A stretch of 26,965 nucleotides of DNA, taken from assembly GCA_946478755.1 (NCBI GenBank), contig CAMLDJ010000047.1, forward strand, positions 1 through 26,965, written 5' to 3'. Below the pieces are notes generated by a model. That model saw only the letters and a list, made by a program, of their open reading frames with translations. It did not search any database and had not been told where the DNA came from. The DNA is from an uncultured Pedobacter sp. Its GTDB lineage: Bacteria > Bacteroidota > Bacteroidia > Sphingobacteriales > Sphingobacteriaceae. Shown here one piece after another: positions 1 through 7,044 of the stretch (position 1 is its first letter; each line of letters starts with the position of its first letter). The translations under genes were made by a program, and so were the position numbers.

Positions 1-777
1 GAAAGGGTAAACCGGAAACTCTTTGAGAACAACAAGATCAACCGTACGGCGGTGATCCGTAGCCAGAACGAGGTATCGAAAATAAACGCATCGCTTACGG
101 CAGCTCAAAAAACAGAGGAATCTGCCCGTTATTATTTCAATTTTCTTTTGAACAGGCCATTAACGGATCCCATTCTTACCGACGATGTTCCATTACTGCC
201 TGCCCAGGATAATCTATTGCTTAATGATGTGAATGGCCGCGAGGAACTGGCTAAGCTTGAGATTGCCAAAGGAATAAATAAAAACCTTACCGGCCTTGCC
301 AAATCTTATCTCATACCTAAAGTTGGTACTTCGCTCGATCTGGGTTCGCAGTCCTTTGACTGGAAGTTTAACCAAAAAAGCAGATATTATCTGTTGGGCA
401 TTTCATTGGAATGGAACCTGTTCTCCTCAGGACGGAACAGTTATAAAATAAAACAGGCTATTGCCAGTGAACAGGCTGTATCGGCGCAGACCAATCATGT
501 AACCCAGCAACTACTTACCGAACTGAATGTGCGTAGGGCAAATCTCCAAAGTGCTTCAGCGCAGTACCGGGCGGCCCAATCACAACTAAAAACCAGTCAG
601 ACCTATTATAATGACATGACCAAGCTCTATAAAGAGGGAATGGCCATTTATATAGAACTACTTGATGCCCAGAACCAATGGGTAGATGCCCAGCTTCAAT
701 CAAATATTGCCCTATTCGACACCTGGATATCGCTTACCGCTATCGAACGTGCCAACGCTAGTTTCAACATACAATAA
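1..777 (+). CDS. TolC-family outer membrane efflux protein, C-terminal part (5' end outside window)
   Basis: The frame is open from base 1, so the gene begins before the window; the GTG at 52 is internal. About 258 residues are visible, roughly the last 60% of a typical 420-450 residue protein. The sequence is rich in Ala, Gln, Asn and Ser with long amphipathic helices, and ends in the usual TolC/OEP pattern: a helix with YYNDMTKLYKEGMAIYIELLDAQ followed by a last helix of the type LFDTWISLTAIERA. The family forms trimeric outer-membrane channels for RND or ABC exporters. The stop is 5 bases before the start of an RND adaptor, so the two were one efflux operon. That operon is destroyed downstream, so this channel has no intact partner in view. 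The family call is secure; the substrate cannot be read from sequence. Confidence 0.85.
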   Translation, partial: ERVNRKLFENNKINRTAVIRSQNEVSKINASLTAAQKTEESARYYFNFLLNRPLTDPILTDDVPLLPAQDNLLLNDVNGREELAKLEIAKGINKNLTGLAKSYLIPKVGTSLDLGSQSFDWKFNQKSRYYLLGISLEWNLFSSGRNSYKIKQAIASEQAVSAQTNHVTQQLLTELNVRRANLQSASAQYRAAQSQLKTSQTYYNDMTKLYKEGMAIYIELLDAQNQWVDAQLQSNIALFDTWISLTAIERANASFNIQ

Positions 778-782
778 ATATC

Positions 783-1112
783 ATGAACAAGACACAACTC
801 ACACTTATTGCACTTACATCACTATTGTTTGCCTGCAAAGAAAAACCGAAAAATACAAATCCCCTTGGCCAGCCAGATATTATCTCTGTAAAAGTTGCGC
901 CCGTTTCCTCTTTTGGGGTAACAAATTCCATACAGGCTACTGGACTGGTAGGCACCGAAAATGAAGCGAATTATTCCTTCAAAATTGGTGGGGTAATCAG
1001 CAGTATCCTGGTAGATGAAGGACAGTTTTTTAAAAAGGGGCAATTGCTGGCCACCTTGAACACCACCGAGATTGCAGCCGGTCTGGCCCAAGCAAACCTT
1101 GGTGTAGATAAG
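783..1112 (+). pseudogene. RND efflux periplasmic adaptor (HlyD/MFP family), truncated after about 110 codons
   Basis: The product starts as a lipoprotein: a short hydrophobic signal then the lipobox LLFAC, with Cys18 as the predicted lipidated residue. Residues ~33-108 match the start of an RND membrane-fusion protein: a first beta strand region ([20 protein letters not shown]), the lipoyl-like half motif with [20 protein letters not shown], and the first part of the hairpin helix. Homology stops at about VDK, residue 110. The frame runs on to a stop at 1260-1262, but that tail is only the antisense of the GH2 gene on the other strand. Full-length adaptors have about 350 residues, so the rest of the hairpin, the barrel and the membrane-proximal domain are missing and the product should not work. 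The inner-membrane RND pump expected next is also absent. Confidence 0.8.
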
Positions 1113-1118
1113 AGATGC
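1107..1118. other. Junction joining two convergent truncated genes
   Basis: To the left, the plus strand carries a recognisable RND adaptor up to codon 110 (ends near 1112). To the right, the minus strand carries a recognisable GH2 glycosidase up to codon ~502 (also ends near 1113). Neither protein similarity crosses this point; each frame merely continues as antisense of the other gene. No target-site duplication, inverted repeat or mobile-element remnant is visible. A deletion or inversion joined two loci, or the contig is chimeric here; the sequence alone cannot decide. Confidence 0.7.
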
Positions 1119-2618
1119 CGCCCTTTTATCGTCCGGTCTAGAGGCATCATAAGGGCCTATATAAATATGAGTATCCACAAAGTCTCCATTACCTGGATCA
1201 CCGGCCGCCTTCTGATAACCGGGATTGTTGTTAAATCCCGAATTTCCATTTACCAATCTTGAGGGATCGTAATTTTTTACCCAGTCAGTAATCGCCGGTA
1301 CATCGAAAGCGCCCCAGTTCTCATTAAAGGGTACCCAGGCAATAATTGAGGGTGAGTTGTAATGTTCATCCATTACCGCCTTGAGCTCCTTACGAAAAGC
1401 AGGGCGTACTTTTGCGGTATCCTCATTCTGGTACCAGATTGCGGGCATGTCCTGCCAAAGCAGCATGCCCAGTTTATCTGCCCAATAGTAAAAACGTTTC
1501 GGCTCAGTTTTCATATGTTTGCGGATGAGGTTGAAGCCAGCCTTTTTTGTAAATTCTAGATCAGATTTCAGCGCCTCCTCGGTGGGAGCGGTCAGAATTC
1601 CATCTGGCCAATAGCCCTGATCGAGAAGACCAACCTGCATGATGAACTTTCCGTTCAACAGCGGACGCATCACACCAGACACCTTACCCAACCTGATATC
1701 GCGCATACCGAAATAGCTCTTTACCTCATCAACGGTTTCACCGTTACGATCTTTGAGCGTGATTTTAAGATCATAAAGAAAAGGTTCATCAGGAGACCAT
1801 AATTTTGGATTTGAAATTGGCAAATAAAAAGCCTTTCCGTTACTTCCCTGCCCTTGGGATACGATCTTATTGCCGTCAAGTGCTACCGCAGATATGACGG
1901 AGGAATTTGCATCGACAGTTACCTTAAGCCTGTTATTTTCCAGATCGGGCAATAGCTTGATATTTTTGATGTGACCTGCACCCAACGGTTCAAGCCATAC
2001 GCTCTGCCAGATGCCCGAGCTGAAGGTATAATCACCCCGAGGTCCATTTTTGCCCGAAGGCATTCTGCCGTCATTGGAATCGTAAGCGGCAACGATTAAC
2101 TCATTACTCCCTGGTTTTAGCAATGGGGTAATATCCAGCGAAAAGGCATCATAGCCGCCCGCATGAGACCCTGCCTTTTTTCCGTTAACGAAAATAGTTG
2201 CATCATGATCAACAGCCTCAAAATTGATTAAAATATTTTTACCCTTCCAGTTCTGTGGGATTTCGAAACGCCTCCGGTACCACATGTTAACTTCCTGATT
2301 GCGCTCAATACCCGAGATCACCGATTCAGGGCAGTATGGAACAAGTATCTGTTCAGATTTTCCAGCAAATGCAATCGGTATTTTCGGATTGAATGCATTA
2401 AGTTTATCTTTTCCACCGATATAATCCCATTTACCATTTAACGACTTCCATTCTCCACGTACCATTTGGGGCCGGGGATAATCGGGAAAAGGATTTTGGG
2501 CCGCCATCGCCTGCTCAGTCCATTTGGTAGGGAGTTTTGCAGTCTGGGCGCAAACATTCTCACCATATACCTGCAACAGTATTATCAGGAATAGAATTGG
2601 TAAACCTATATTTTTCAT
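1113..2618 (-). pseudogene. Exported GH2-family glycosidase (beta-galactosidase-like), 3'-truncated
   Basis: The product begins with a signal peptide ([16 protein letters not shown], cleavage near CAQ, residues 23-25). A GH2 sugar-binding jelly roll follows (about 30-210; [19 protein letters not shown]), then an Ig-like domain (215-305), then the start of the TIM barrel ([23 protein letters not shown] across ~368-390). The acid/base glutamate is visible in PFNENWG (Glu433). Recognisable GH2 sequence ends at about residue 502. The catalytic nucleophile Glu and the last barrel strands should follow and are missing. The frame continues to 822, but that part is antisense of the adaptor gene. The product is therefore expected to be inactive. 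It shares strand and secretion with the neighbouring GH5 enzyme, which suggests a former polysaccharide-use locus. Exact substrate is unknown. Confidence 0.8.
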
Positions 2619-2977
2619 ATTATCTGGAGATTTAAGGATCTTTGGTTTTAAGACACTAATATATTATTTTTCATTCATCTAAATCGATTTATTAAATATA
2701 AAAAACATAACAAGCATCTTTTTATAATGAAACTTTTTTTGAGCGGATTATAAAGTTCATTCCACCTGAAGCCATGTCCATAACATAAAAGGATGGGGTA
2801 TCACGCAGTTTTTTTATGAACTGCTTGCATAATGTTACTTCGGTTTAGGGGGTATCAATATGACCAGGGAAATGCTCACAATCGCAAGGAGAAATTGCAG
2901 CTTATCTGATGCAATAATTTCTGTTTGCGTTGAATTTTTCAGGGAGGAATTATCTATTTAAGCCACGAAACCTGATA
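2619..2977. other. 359-base intergenic region upstream of the GH2 gene
   Basis: No convincing gene is seen. It holds a perfect 6-base inverted repeat, GCAGTT at 2805-2810 and AACTGC at 2819-2824. On the minus strand an open stretch without a start codon (2957-2835) encodes a hydrophobic segment, LQFLLAIVSISLVILIPP, before a stop. This could be the remnant of a lost gene's membrane tail or chance. I found no good TAnnTTTG promoter for GH2 here. Confidence 0.4.
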
Positions 2978-3952
2978 TTATTTGTTCAGGTTCCGGAGCT
3001 TCGTCCTAATGTATTTCCCTGCCGGACTAAGCATTTCGGGCTTCCATCTTCCTTTTAGAGATGCACCAGGCATTAACAGCGCAGTTGTTTCTTTTTTATC
3101 GGTAATATTCCAGTTTGCCCAGCTCAGTTTATTTTTCTCCATCCAAGAAAACCATTTATTGGTTTTACTGGTATCGAATACACCATCGCCATTAGCCTCG
3201 CCAACACCCCACTCTGTTACAAAAATGGGTAGACCAGCAGAAATTGCATTATTGGCCCGCCTCATTAAAACTTCTTGATGGCTTGGTTCAGACGCATAAA
3301 AATGAAAAGAATAAGCAATGTTGCTGAATCCTTTGATTGGATCTTTGGCAACCACATCTATATCCTGATCCCAATGCGGGCTACCAACAACAATTACATT
3401 TTCAGCATCATATTTCCTGATCTCGGCAATTACCTGCACAGCATAATCCTTAACGGTTTGCCATGCTATTTTTTCTGGCTCATTAAATATCTCATAAATA
3501 ATATTCGGTTTCCCGGCGTACCTTTTGGCCATTTTTGCAAAGAACATTTTTGATTGATCCAGATGTTCATCTGCATGGTGGTCGTGCCAGTCAATCAGTA
3601 CATACAGATTTCTTTTAATGGCAGCATCGATCGTCTCGGTTATGAGCTTTTCCTGTCCAATGGGATCCTGCAGATAACCATTATCTGGCTGCACTGCCAT
3701 AGACACACGCAATAAATTGATATTAAAATCAGATTTAAGCCAGTTTACAACATCTTGGTTATAATACTTTTTGCCTCCCCATATGCTCCACGACAAACTT
3801 ATACCACGGAGCTGAGGTTCAATATTTTTTCGGTTTAAGATTTTTCCACCAACAACTTTTAAGGCACCGTTCCGCTCAACCCAGTTTACGTTTTGTGCAA
3901 GGGTAATGATGGTAGAAAAGGCAAAAACTGAAAGTAACATAACTCTTTTCAT
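2978..3952 (-). CDS. Exported GH5-family endoglucanase (cellulase)
   Basis: A 324-residue secreted glycosidase. A signal peptide is clear (residues 1-19, ending TLAQ). The rest is a single (beta/alpha)8 GH5 domain. The acid/base glutamate lies in IYEIFNEP (Glu158) and the nucleophile in FVTEWG (Glu247). Other family marks are LRVSMA near 82, DWHDHH at 121-126 and SFHFYA at 215-220. The pattern fits GH5 subfamily 2, which mostly cleaves beta-1,4-glucans. There is no carbohydrate-binding module, lipobox or sorting tail, so the enzyme is probably periplasmic or released. It lies 359 bases from the broken GH2 gene on the same strand, and could be transcribed separately. The family and catalytic residues are secure; beta-glucan as substrate is inferred from the family. 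Confidence 0.9.
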   Translation of the reverse strand: MKRVMLLSVFAFSTIITLAQNVNWVERNGALKVVGGKILNRKNIEPQLRGISLSWSIWGGKKYYNQDVVNWLKSDFNINLLRVSMAVQPDNGYLQDPIGQEKLITETIDAAIKRNLYVLIDWHDHHADEHLDQSKMFFAKMAKRYAGKPNIIYEIFNEPEKIAWQTVKDYAVQVIAEIRKYDAENVIVVGSPHWDQDIDVVAKDPIKGFSNIAYSFHFYASEPSHQEVLMRRANNAISAGLPIFVTEWGVGEANGDGVFDTSKTNKWFSWMEKNKLSWANWNITDKKETTALLMPGASLKGRWKPEMLSPAGKYIRTKLRNLNK

Positions 3953-4139
3953 AAGGAAATTTATTTAATACGGCACATTGACGGTGTTTTATCGGCAAAA
4001 AGCTCAAAAATATCAGCTAGACTATTCTTGTGGCTATCCTGGAAACAATTTTACACGGAGATCCTGGTTAGAAGATCTATACACATCACAAACATGTACT
4101 CATTCCGTTTTATATTTAATTATTATTTATTTAACTCAA

Positions 4140-4157
4140 ATTAACAGCAGTGTTAAT
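4140..4157. promoter_or_regulatory. Perfect 7-base inverted repeat in the 334-base NmrA-GH5 spacer
   Basis: The spacer 3953-4286 has no gene. It contains ATTAACAGCAGTGTTAAT, two perfect 7-base arms around GCAG. It lies about 190 bases upstream of the GH5 start and about 130 bases after the NmrA-like stop on the same strand. The symmetry and length resemble a repressor operator more than a terminator, since no T tract follows on the minus strand. A TAnnTTTG match on the minus strand (4012-4005) could be the GH5 -7 element, but it lacks a good upstream TTG. Confidence 0.35.
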
Positions 4158-4286
4158 CCTTTTATCGTATTATTTTAACCTGCAATAAGCTAAAAAAATA
4201 CCATATCCGAACTAAATAAAATTAAAATAATCATTATCAACCTATTTTCATAGTCTACCCTCCACGAAGTAGGCGATTGAAAGAAA

Positions 4287-5261
4287 TCAGTAAGTCAGCT
4301 TTTGGCCTTGCCATCCGGTACTGCGCAGAAATTGTTCCCAACTTAGACTGCTCTGGTTAACCTGGCGGCTCCATAACAAATCACGTTCCTTGCCGAAATA
4401 ACCATAATCGACTGCATATTCTGCCATTCCTAAAATTTCCTTTACCAAAAGTTCATTTGTACCGAATTCAGGGAAATGGTGAAGCAGTGCTTCTTGTGTA
4501 AATGCGGAACTATAGCTGGCCTTTTTACCTGTGACCCGAATAAATGTATCTATCATTTCCCGGGGAGAAATAATGTCGCCGACAACAGGCAAAGATTTAC
4601 CTGCATACTCATCTGGATTGGAAAATATCTCTAAAACCGCTGGCCCCGTAGCAGTAAGGGGATCAACAAATGGGGCACGAAAATCCTCAGGTAAATAAAT
4701 CGGAAATACAAGGGTATCTCCAACCAATTTCGGAGGATAAAACTCCATTAGATTGGTGTAGAAGAAGGCCATGTAAATAAACGAGCTGGTGATGGGAAGC
4801 GTGCGGATATATGCTTCAATCATTGCTTTATCGGTAAAATGAGGCGCAAACTTTTTCCCGTTTGTAATTTTTTCCACATTTTCCAAACTACTAAAGATAA
4901 TATGCTTAACTCCTGCCTCAACCGCTGCATCCGCTAATTGTTTACCCAGCTCCATTTCGTGGGTATCCGGCGGCACAATACTTGGTGTCATGATGAAAAC
5001 GCCTTCCGATCCCCGGAATGCTTCAACGAAATCTTTCTTATACCCCAAATCAAGCGGCAAACTCAAGAGCTCAGCTCCCATTTCTCTCAAATTAAGTGCC
5101 TCTGGTGAATCTACACGGCGTGTAATGCCCCGTACACGATAACGCCCGCTCTGTAACAGCGTAAGTGCTGCACTACGTCCCTGTTTGCCCAAAACCCCAA
5201 CGATTGTAATCAATGGCTTTTCTTTTTCGATTAACTTATTTGCTTTAAAATCTAGTCCCAT
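4287..5261 (-). CDS. NmrA-like NAD(P)-binding Rossmann protein
   Basis: A 324-residue atypical short-chain dehydrogenase of the NmrA/HSCARG type. The dinucleotide-binding loop is VGVLGKQGRS (Gly22, Gly25, Gly28) after the first strand ITIVG, followed by VRGITRR, whose arginines after the second strand favour NADP(H). Family-like segments include GVFIMTPS (~93-100) and HIIFSSLENVEK (~140-151). No YxxxK catalytic pair is obvious, as is usual for NmrA-like proteins, which often act as redox sensors or quinone/NADPH-linked enzymes. It is divergent from an HxlR-type regulator with a shared 99-base region full of palindromes, a typical arrangement for electrophile- or quinone-responsive pairs. The actual ligand or substrate is not known. 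Confidence 0.85.
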   Translation of the reverse strand: MGLDFKANKLIEKEKPLITIVGVLGKQGRSAALTLLQSGRYRVRGITRRVDSPEALNLREMGAELLSLPLDLGYKKDFVEAFRGSEGVFIMTPSIVPPDTHEMELGKQLADAAVEAGVKHIIFSSLENVEKITNGKKFAPHFTDKAMIEAYIRTLPITSSFIYMAFFYTNLMEFYPPKLVGDTLVFPIYLPEDFRAPFVDPLTATGPAVLEIFSNPDEYAGKSLPVVGDIISPREMIDTFIRVTGKKASYSSAFTQEALLHHFPEFGTNELLVKEILGMAEYAVDYGYFGKERDLLWSRQVNQSSLSWEQFLRSTGWQGQKLTY

Positions 5262-5276
5262 TTATATTATTTTATT

Positions 5277-5295
5277 AACTATAAAAATTATAGTT
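5277..5295. promoter_or_regulatory. Palindrome 1, candidate HxlR operator
   Basis: AACTATAA, three A, TTATAGTT: perfect 8-base arms. It lies just outside the start of the NmrA-like gene and downstream of that gene's predicted -7 element, where a bound regulator would block transcription. Its half-site core CTAT/ATAG recurs in the two other palindromes of this region. Confidence 0.55.
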
Positions 5296-5324
5296 GCAAA
5301 ACTATCTATAGTAATATAAATTTG
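5294..5324 (+). promoter_or_regulatory. Predicted promoter of the HxlR-type regulator
   Basis: On the plus strand TTG (5294-5296), then 20 bases, then TAAATTTG (5317-5324), an exact TAnnTTTG match. The start codon at 5361 lies about 30 bases downstream of the expected transcription start. Confidence 0.55.
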
Positions 5325-5327
5325 CAA
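5297..5327 (-). promoter_or_regulatory. Predicted promoter of the NmrA-like gene
   Basis: On the minus strand TTG (5327-5325), then 20 bases, then TAGTTTTG (5304-5297), an exact TAnnTTTG match of the Bacteroidota -7 consensus with standard spacing. It overlaps almost completely the promoter for the opposite gene. Confidence 0.55.
5301..5312. promoter_or_regulatory. Palindrome 2 between the face-to-face promoters
   Basis: ACTATCTATAGT has perfect 5-base arms around CT. It sits in the middle of both overlapping promoters and overlaps the minus-strand -7 element, so one bound dimer could control both genes. Confidence 0.5.
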
Positions 5328-5330
5328 TAA

Positions 5331-5346
5331 CTATCCAAAAGGATAG
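5331..5346. promoter_or_regulatory. Palindrome 3, upstream of the regulator start
   Basis: CTATCC, four A, GGATAG: perfect 6-base arms with near-symmetrical flanks (ATAA before, GTTA after). It covers the predicted transcription start of the regulator gene, consistent with autoregulation. Confidence 0.5.
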
Positions 5347-5360
5347 GTTAAAATAGTAGG

Positions 5361-5750
5361 ATGAAAACAGAATGTATTAGCGATTACGTAAAACTAAAGG
5401 AGGAAATTTATCCTTGTACGGTTAGCCTTGCGATGAGCTTGGTGGGCGGCAAATGGAAGGCTGTTATTCTTTATCATTTAAAGGATAAATCAAAAAGGTA
5501 CAATGAGCTCCGCAAAGACATACCATCTGTTACCGAAATGACATTGAGTCTGCAATTAAAGCAATTAGAAAAAGATGGTCTGGTGTCAAGAAAAGTTTAC
5601 GGAGATAAACCGCCAATAAAAGTGATTTATTGCCTAACCGATTTTGGAAAAACATTCACGCCCATTTTAGAAGCGATTACAGCATGGGGTAACCAGATTG
5701 CTATGCAAGAAGGCGATTTTGTTAAAAACCCTCTTTCAAATCCCATTTAA
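5361..5750 (+). CDS. HxlR-family winged-helix transcriptional regulator
   Basis: A 129-residue single-domain MarR-like winged-helix protein. The HxlR signature is clear: YPCTVSLAMSLVGGKWK (17-33), helix-turn-helix with YNELRKDIPSVTEMTLSLQL, and wing with VSRKVYGDKPPIKVIYCLT. Cys19 in the PCT motif corresponds to the conserved N-terminal cysteine that senses diamide, quinones or hypochlorite in the YodB/HypR/QorR group; Cys5 and a further Cys in VIYCLT could form disulfides. The next recognisable sequence after the stop is a decayed Crp/Fnr gene in the opposite direction, 9 bases away. The divergent NmrA-like gene is the likely target. Family is certain; redox sensing is inferred from the cysteine and the context. 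Confidence 0.9.
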   Translation: MKTECISDYVKLKEEIYPCTVSLAMSLVGGKWKAVILYHLKDKSKRYNELRKDIPSVTEMTLSLQLKQLEKDGLVSRKVYGDKPPIKVIYCLTDFGKTFTPILEAITAWGNQIAMQEGDFVKNPLSNPI

Positions 5751-5759
5751 AGTGCTTAG

Positions 5760-6093
5760 TTATTTTAAATGAAATGCATAGTAATCAGATGCCCACCGAT
5801 TCGACATCGCGAATTGAAGATTAAGCAATTTTTCATTGTCATTTATGAAAAAGGTTTTAAACAACCTTGGATGACAAAAACTCACAATCTACAACATCAC
5901 CAGTCCGAATTAGAGATGGGCCTTTTTTGAAAGTCTTCAATTCAAAGTACGCAAATACATATTCAAATTGTTCATTTGTAATTGTTGTATTTGCTAAAAA
6001 ATGTTGCTTAAGTTTTTCCTCTGCTTCCATAAGATCAAGTATTTTATTTAAAACAGTTTGAGACTTGAATGTGAAATCTTTATTTATCGACAT
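5760..6093 (-). pseudogene. Crp/Fnr-family regulator remnant, two frameshifts and missing C-terminus
   Basis: From ATG 6093 the frame encodes an N-terminal helix region and the start of a cyclic-nucleotide-binding domain: LKTFKKGPSLIRTGDVVDCEF. It then goes wrong near 5880. Reading on in another frame gives VIQGCLK, and in the third frame TFFINDNEKLLNLQFAMSN then RWASDYYAFHLK, which are the next expected pieces of a Crp/Fnr protein. One base seems missing from a T run (A run at 5876-5880 on the plus strand) and one from a nearby A run. A stop follows at 5760-5762, so about 90 residues, including the DNA-binding domain, are absent. The start overlaps the end of the LysR gene by 14 bases, so the two were translationally coupled. 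Confidence 0.7.
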
Positions 6094-6964
6094 TGTTACT
6101 TTTTGTTCCACCACTGATGCTGATAAAGGCTTTTAAAGCAGGGGAAAGTGGCACGTCTTTTCTGTAGACCAAAATCGTTGTCATAAGGCCCAACTCCTTT
6201 GGCAGATGGAATGTTTTTATATTTCTATTACCATAAAACGTACTTATGATTTCTTCTGGCATAACAGAAAATCCAATCCCGGATTCAATGAAATTTACAA
6301 CGCCTTCAATGGAATTCATTACTGTTTTATGATATTGGGCAATACCTTTGCTTACAAGCCAAGAGTCAAGTTTAGCTCTAAAGACGCAGCCTTGATCGAA
6401 AACTATAGTTTTAAGCGGATTTTTTTTAAGTAGAATGTCCAGGTTTTCACAATCTGCTGGAGCAACAATTACAACCTGTTCGTCCTTTATTGTAATTTGT
6501 TCAAGTTCAGGAATGTCAAGTGGAGCAGGGATAAATGCTGCATCTAGTTTATAATTCAACACATCACTGATTAAGCTGGCTCTCATCGCGGATCTAAAAT
6601 CCAGGTCAACAAAAGGGAATTTAGAGGCAAGTTCATTAACAAGTTCAGGCCCTTTCAGGGTCATCATGGTTTCCAAAAATCCAATTTTAATCTGGCCCTT
6701 TACGATATCACTTTTACCAATCGACCTTTTTGCCTCATCCAAAATATGGTTGATTTGCTTGGTATAGCGAATAAGTTTTTCGCCTTCCGGAGTTAATTCG
6801 ACCTTGCGGTTGTTTCTGGTAAAAAGCAGTGCACCAAACTCCTCTTCCAAATTTTTTATACGGGTAGTTACATTTGATTGAACTGTAAACATTGCTTCGG
6901 CAGCCTTTGTAAAACTGCCATAATGCGCAACAGCTTCAAATAAATTAAGGTCATTCGTGTTCAT
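6080..6964 (-). CDS. LysR-family transcriptional regulator
   Basis: A regulator of 294 residues from the ATG at 6964; an upstream ATG at 7003 would add 13 residues but the chosen start, MNTNDLNLFEAVAHYGSF, is where LysR proteins normally begin. The winged helix-turn-helix covers residues ~3-62 (SFTKAAEAMFTVQSNVTTRIKN then LEEEFGALLFTRNNRKVELT). A LysR substrate-binding domain follows (~90-290; QIKIGFLETM, VVIVAP, GIGFSVMP). It is divergent from an exported alpha/beta hydrolase across only about 80 bases and probably controls it and itself. The inducer is not predictable. Its last codons overlap the start of the Crp/Fnr remnant. Confidence 0.9.
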   Translation of the reverse strand: MNTNDLNLFEAVAHYGSFTKAAEAMFTVQSNVTTRIKNLEEEFGALLFTRNNRKVELTPEGEKLIRYTKQINHILDEAKRSIGKSDIVKGQIKIGFLETMMTLKGPELVNELASKFPFVDLDFRSAMRASLISDVLNYKLDAAFIPAPLDIPELEQITIKDEQVVIVAPADCENLDILLKKNPLKTIVFDQGCVFRAKLDSWLVSKGIAQYHKTVMNSIEGVVNFIESGIGFSVMPEEIISTFYGNRNIKTFHLPKELGLMTTILVYRKDVPLSPALKAFISISGGTKSNNVDK

Positions 6965-7002
6965 AAATCTTAAATTGAGATACATAGTATCTTTATAAAT
7001 CA

Positions 7003-7034
7003 TTTTGAAAGATTAAATATCAGGTTTACTTTTG
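7003..7034 (+). promoter_or_regulatory. Predicted promoter of the exported alpha/beta hydrolase
   Basis: TTTTG (7003-7007), 19 bases, then TACTTTTG (7027-7034), an exact TAnnTTTG match. Transcription should begin around 7039-7041, only a few bases before the ATG at 7045, so the mRNA would be nearly leaderless with an A-rich start region. Confidence 0.55.
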
Positions 7035-7044
7035 AATAAAAAAA

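Noticed and set aside
822..1112. C-terminal 95 residues of the long minus-strand GH2 frame as a real protein end
   Set aside because: They are the antisense of the RND adaptor gene, which has clear lipobox and membrane-fusion motifs on the plus strand; the GH2 similarity stops at about residue 502.
3978..4178. 66-codon plus-strand frame in the NmrA-GH5 spacer
   Set aside because: Random-looking composition, no ribosome binding site, no similarity to a known family.
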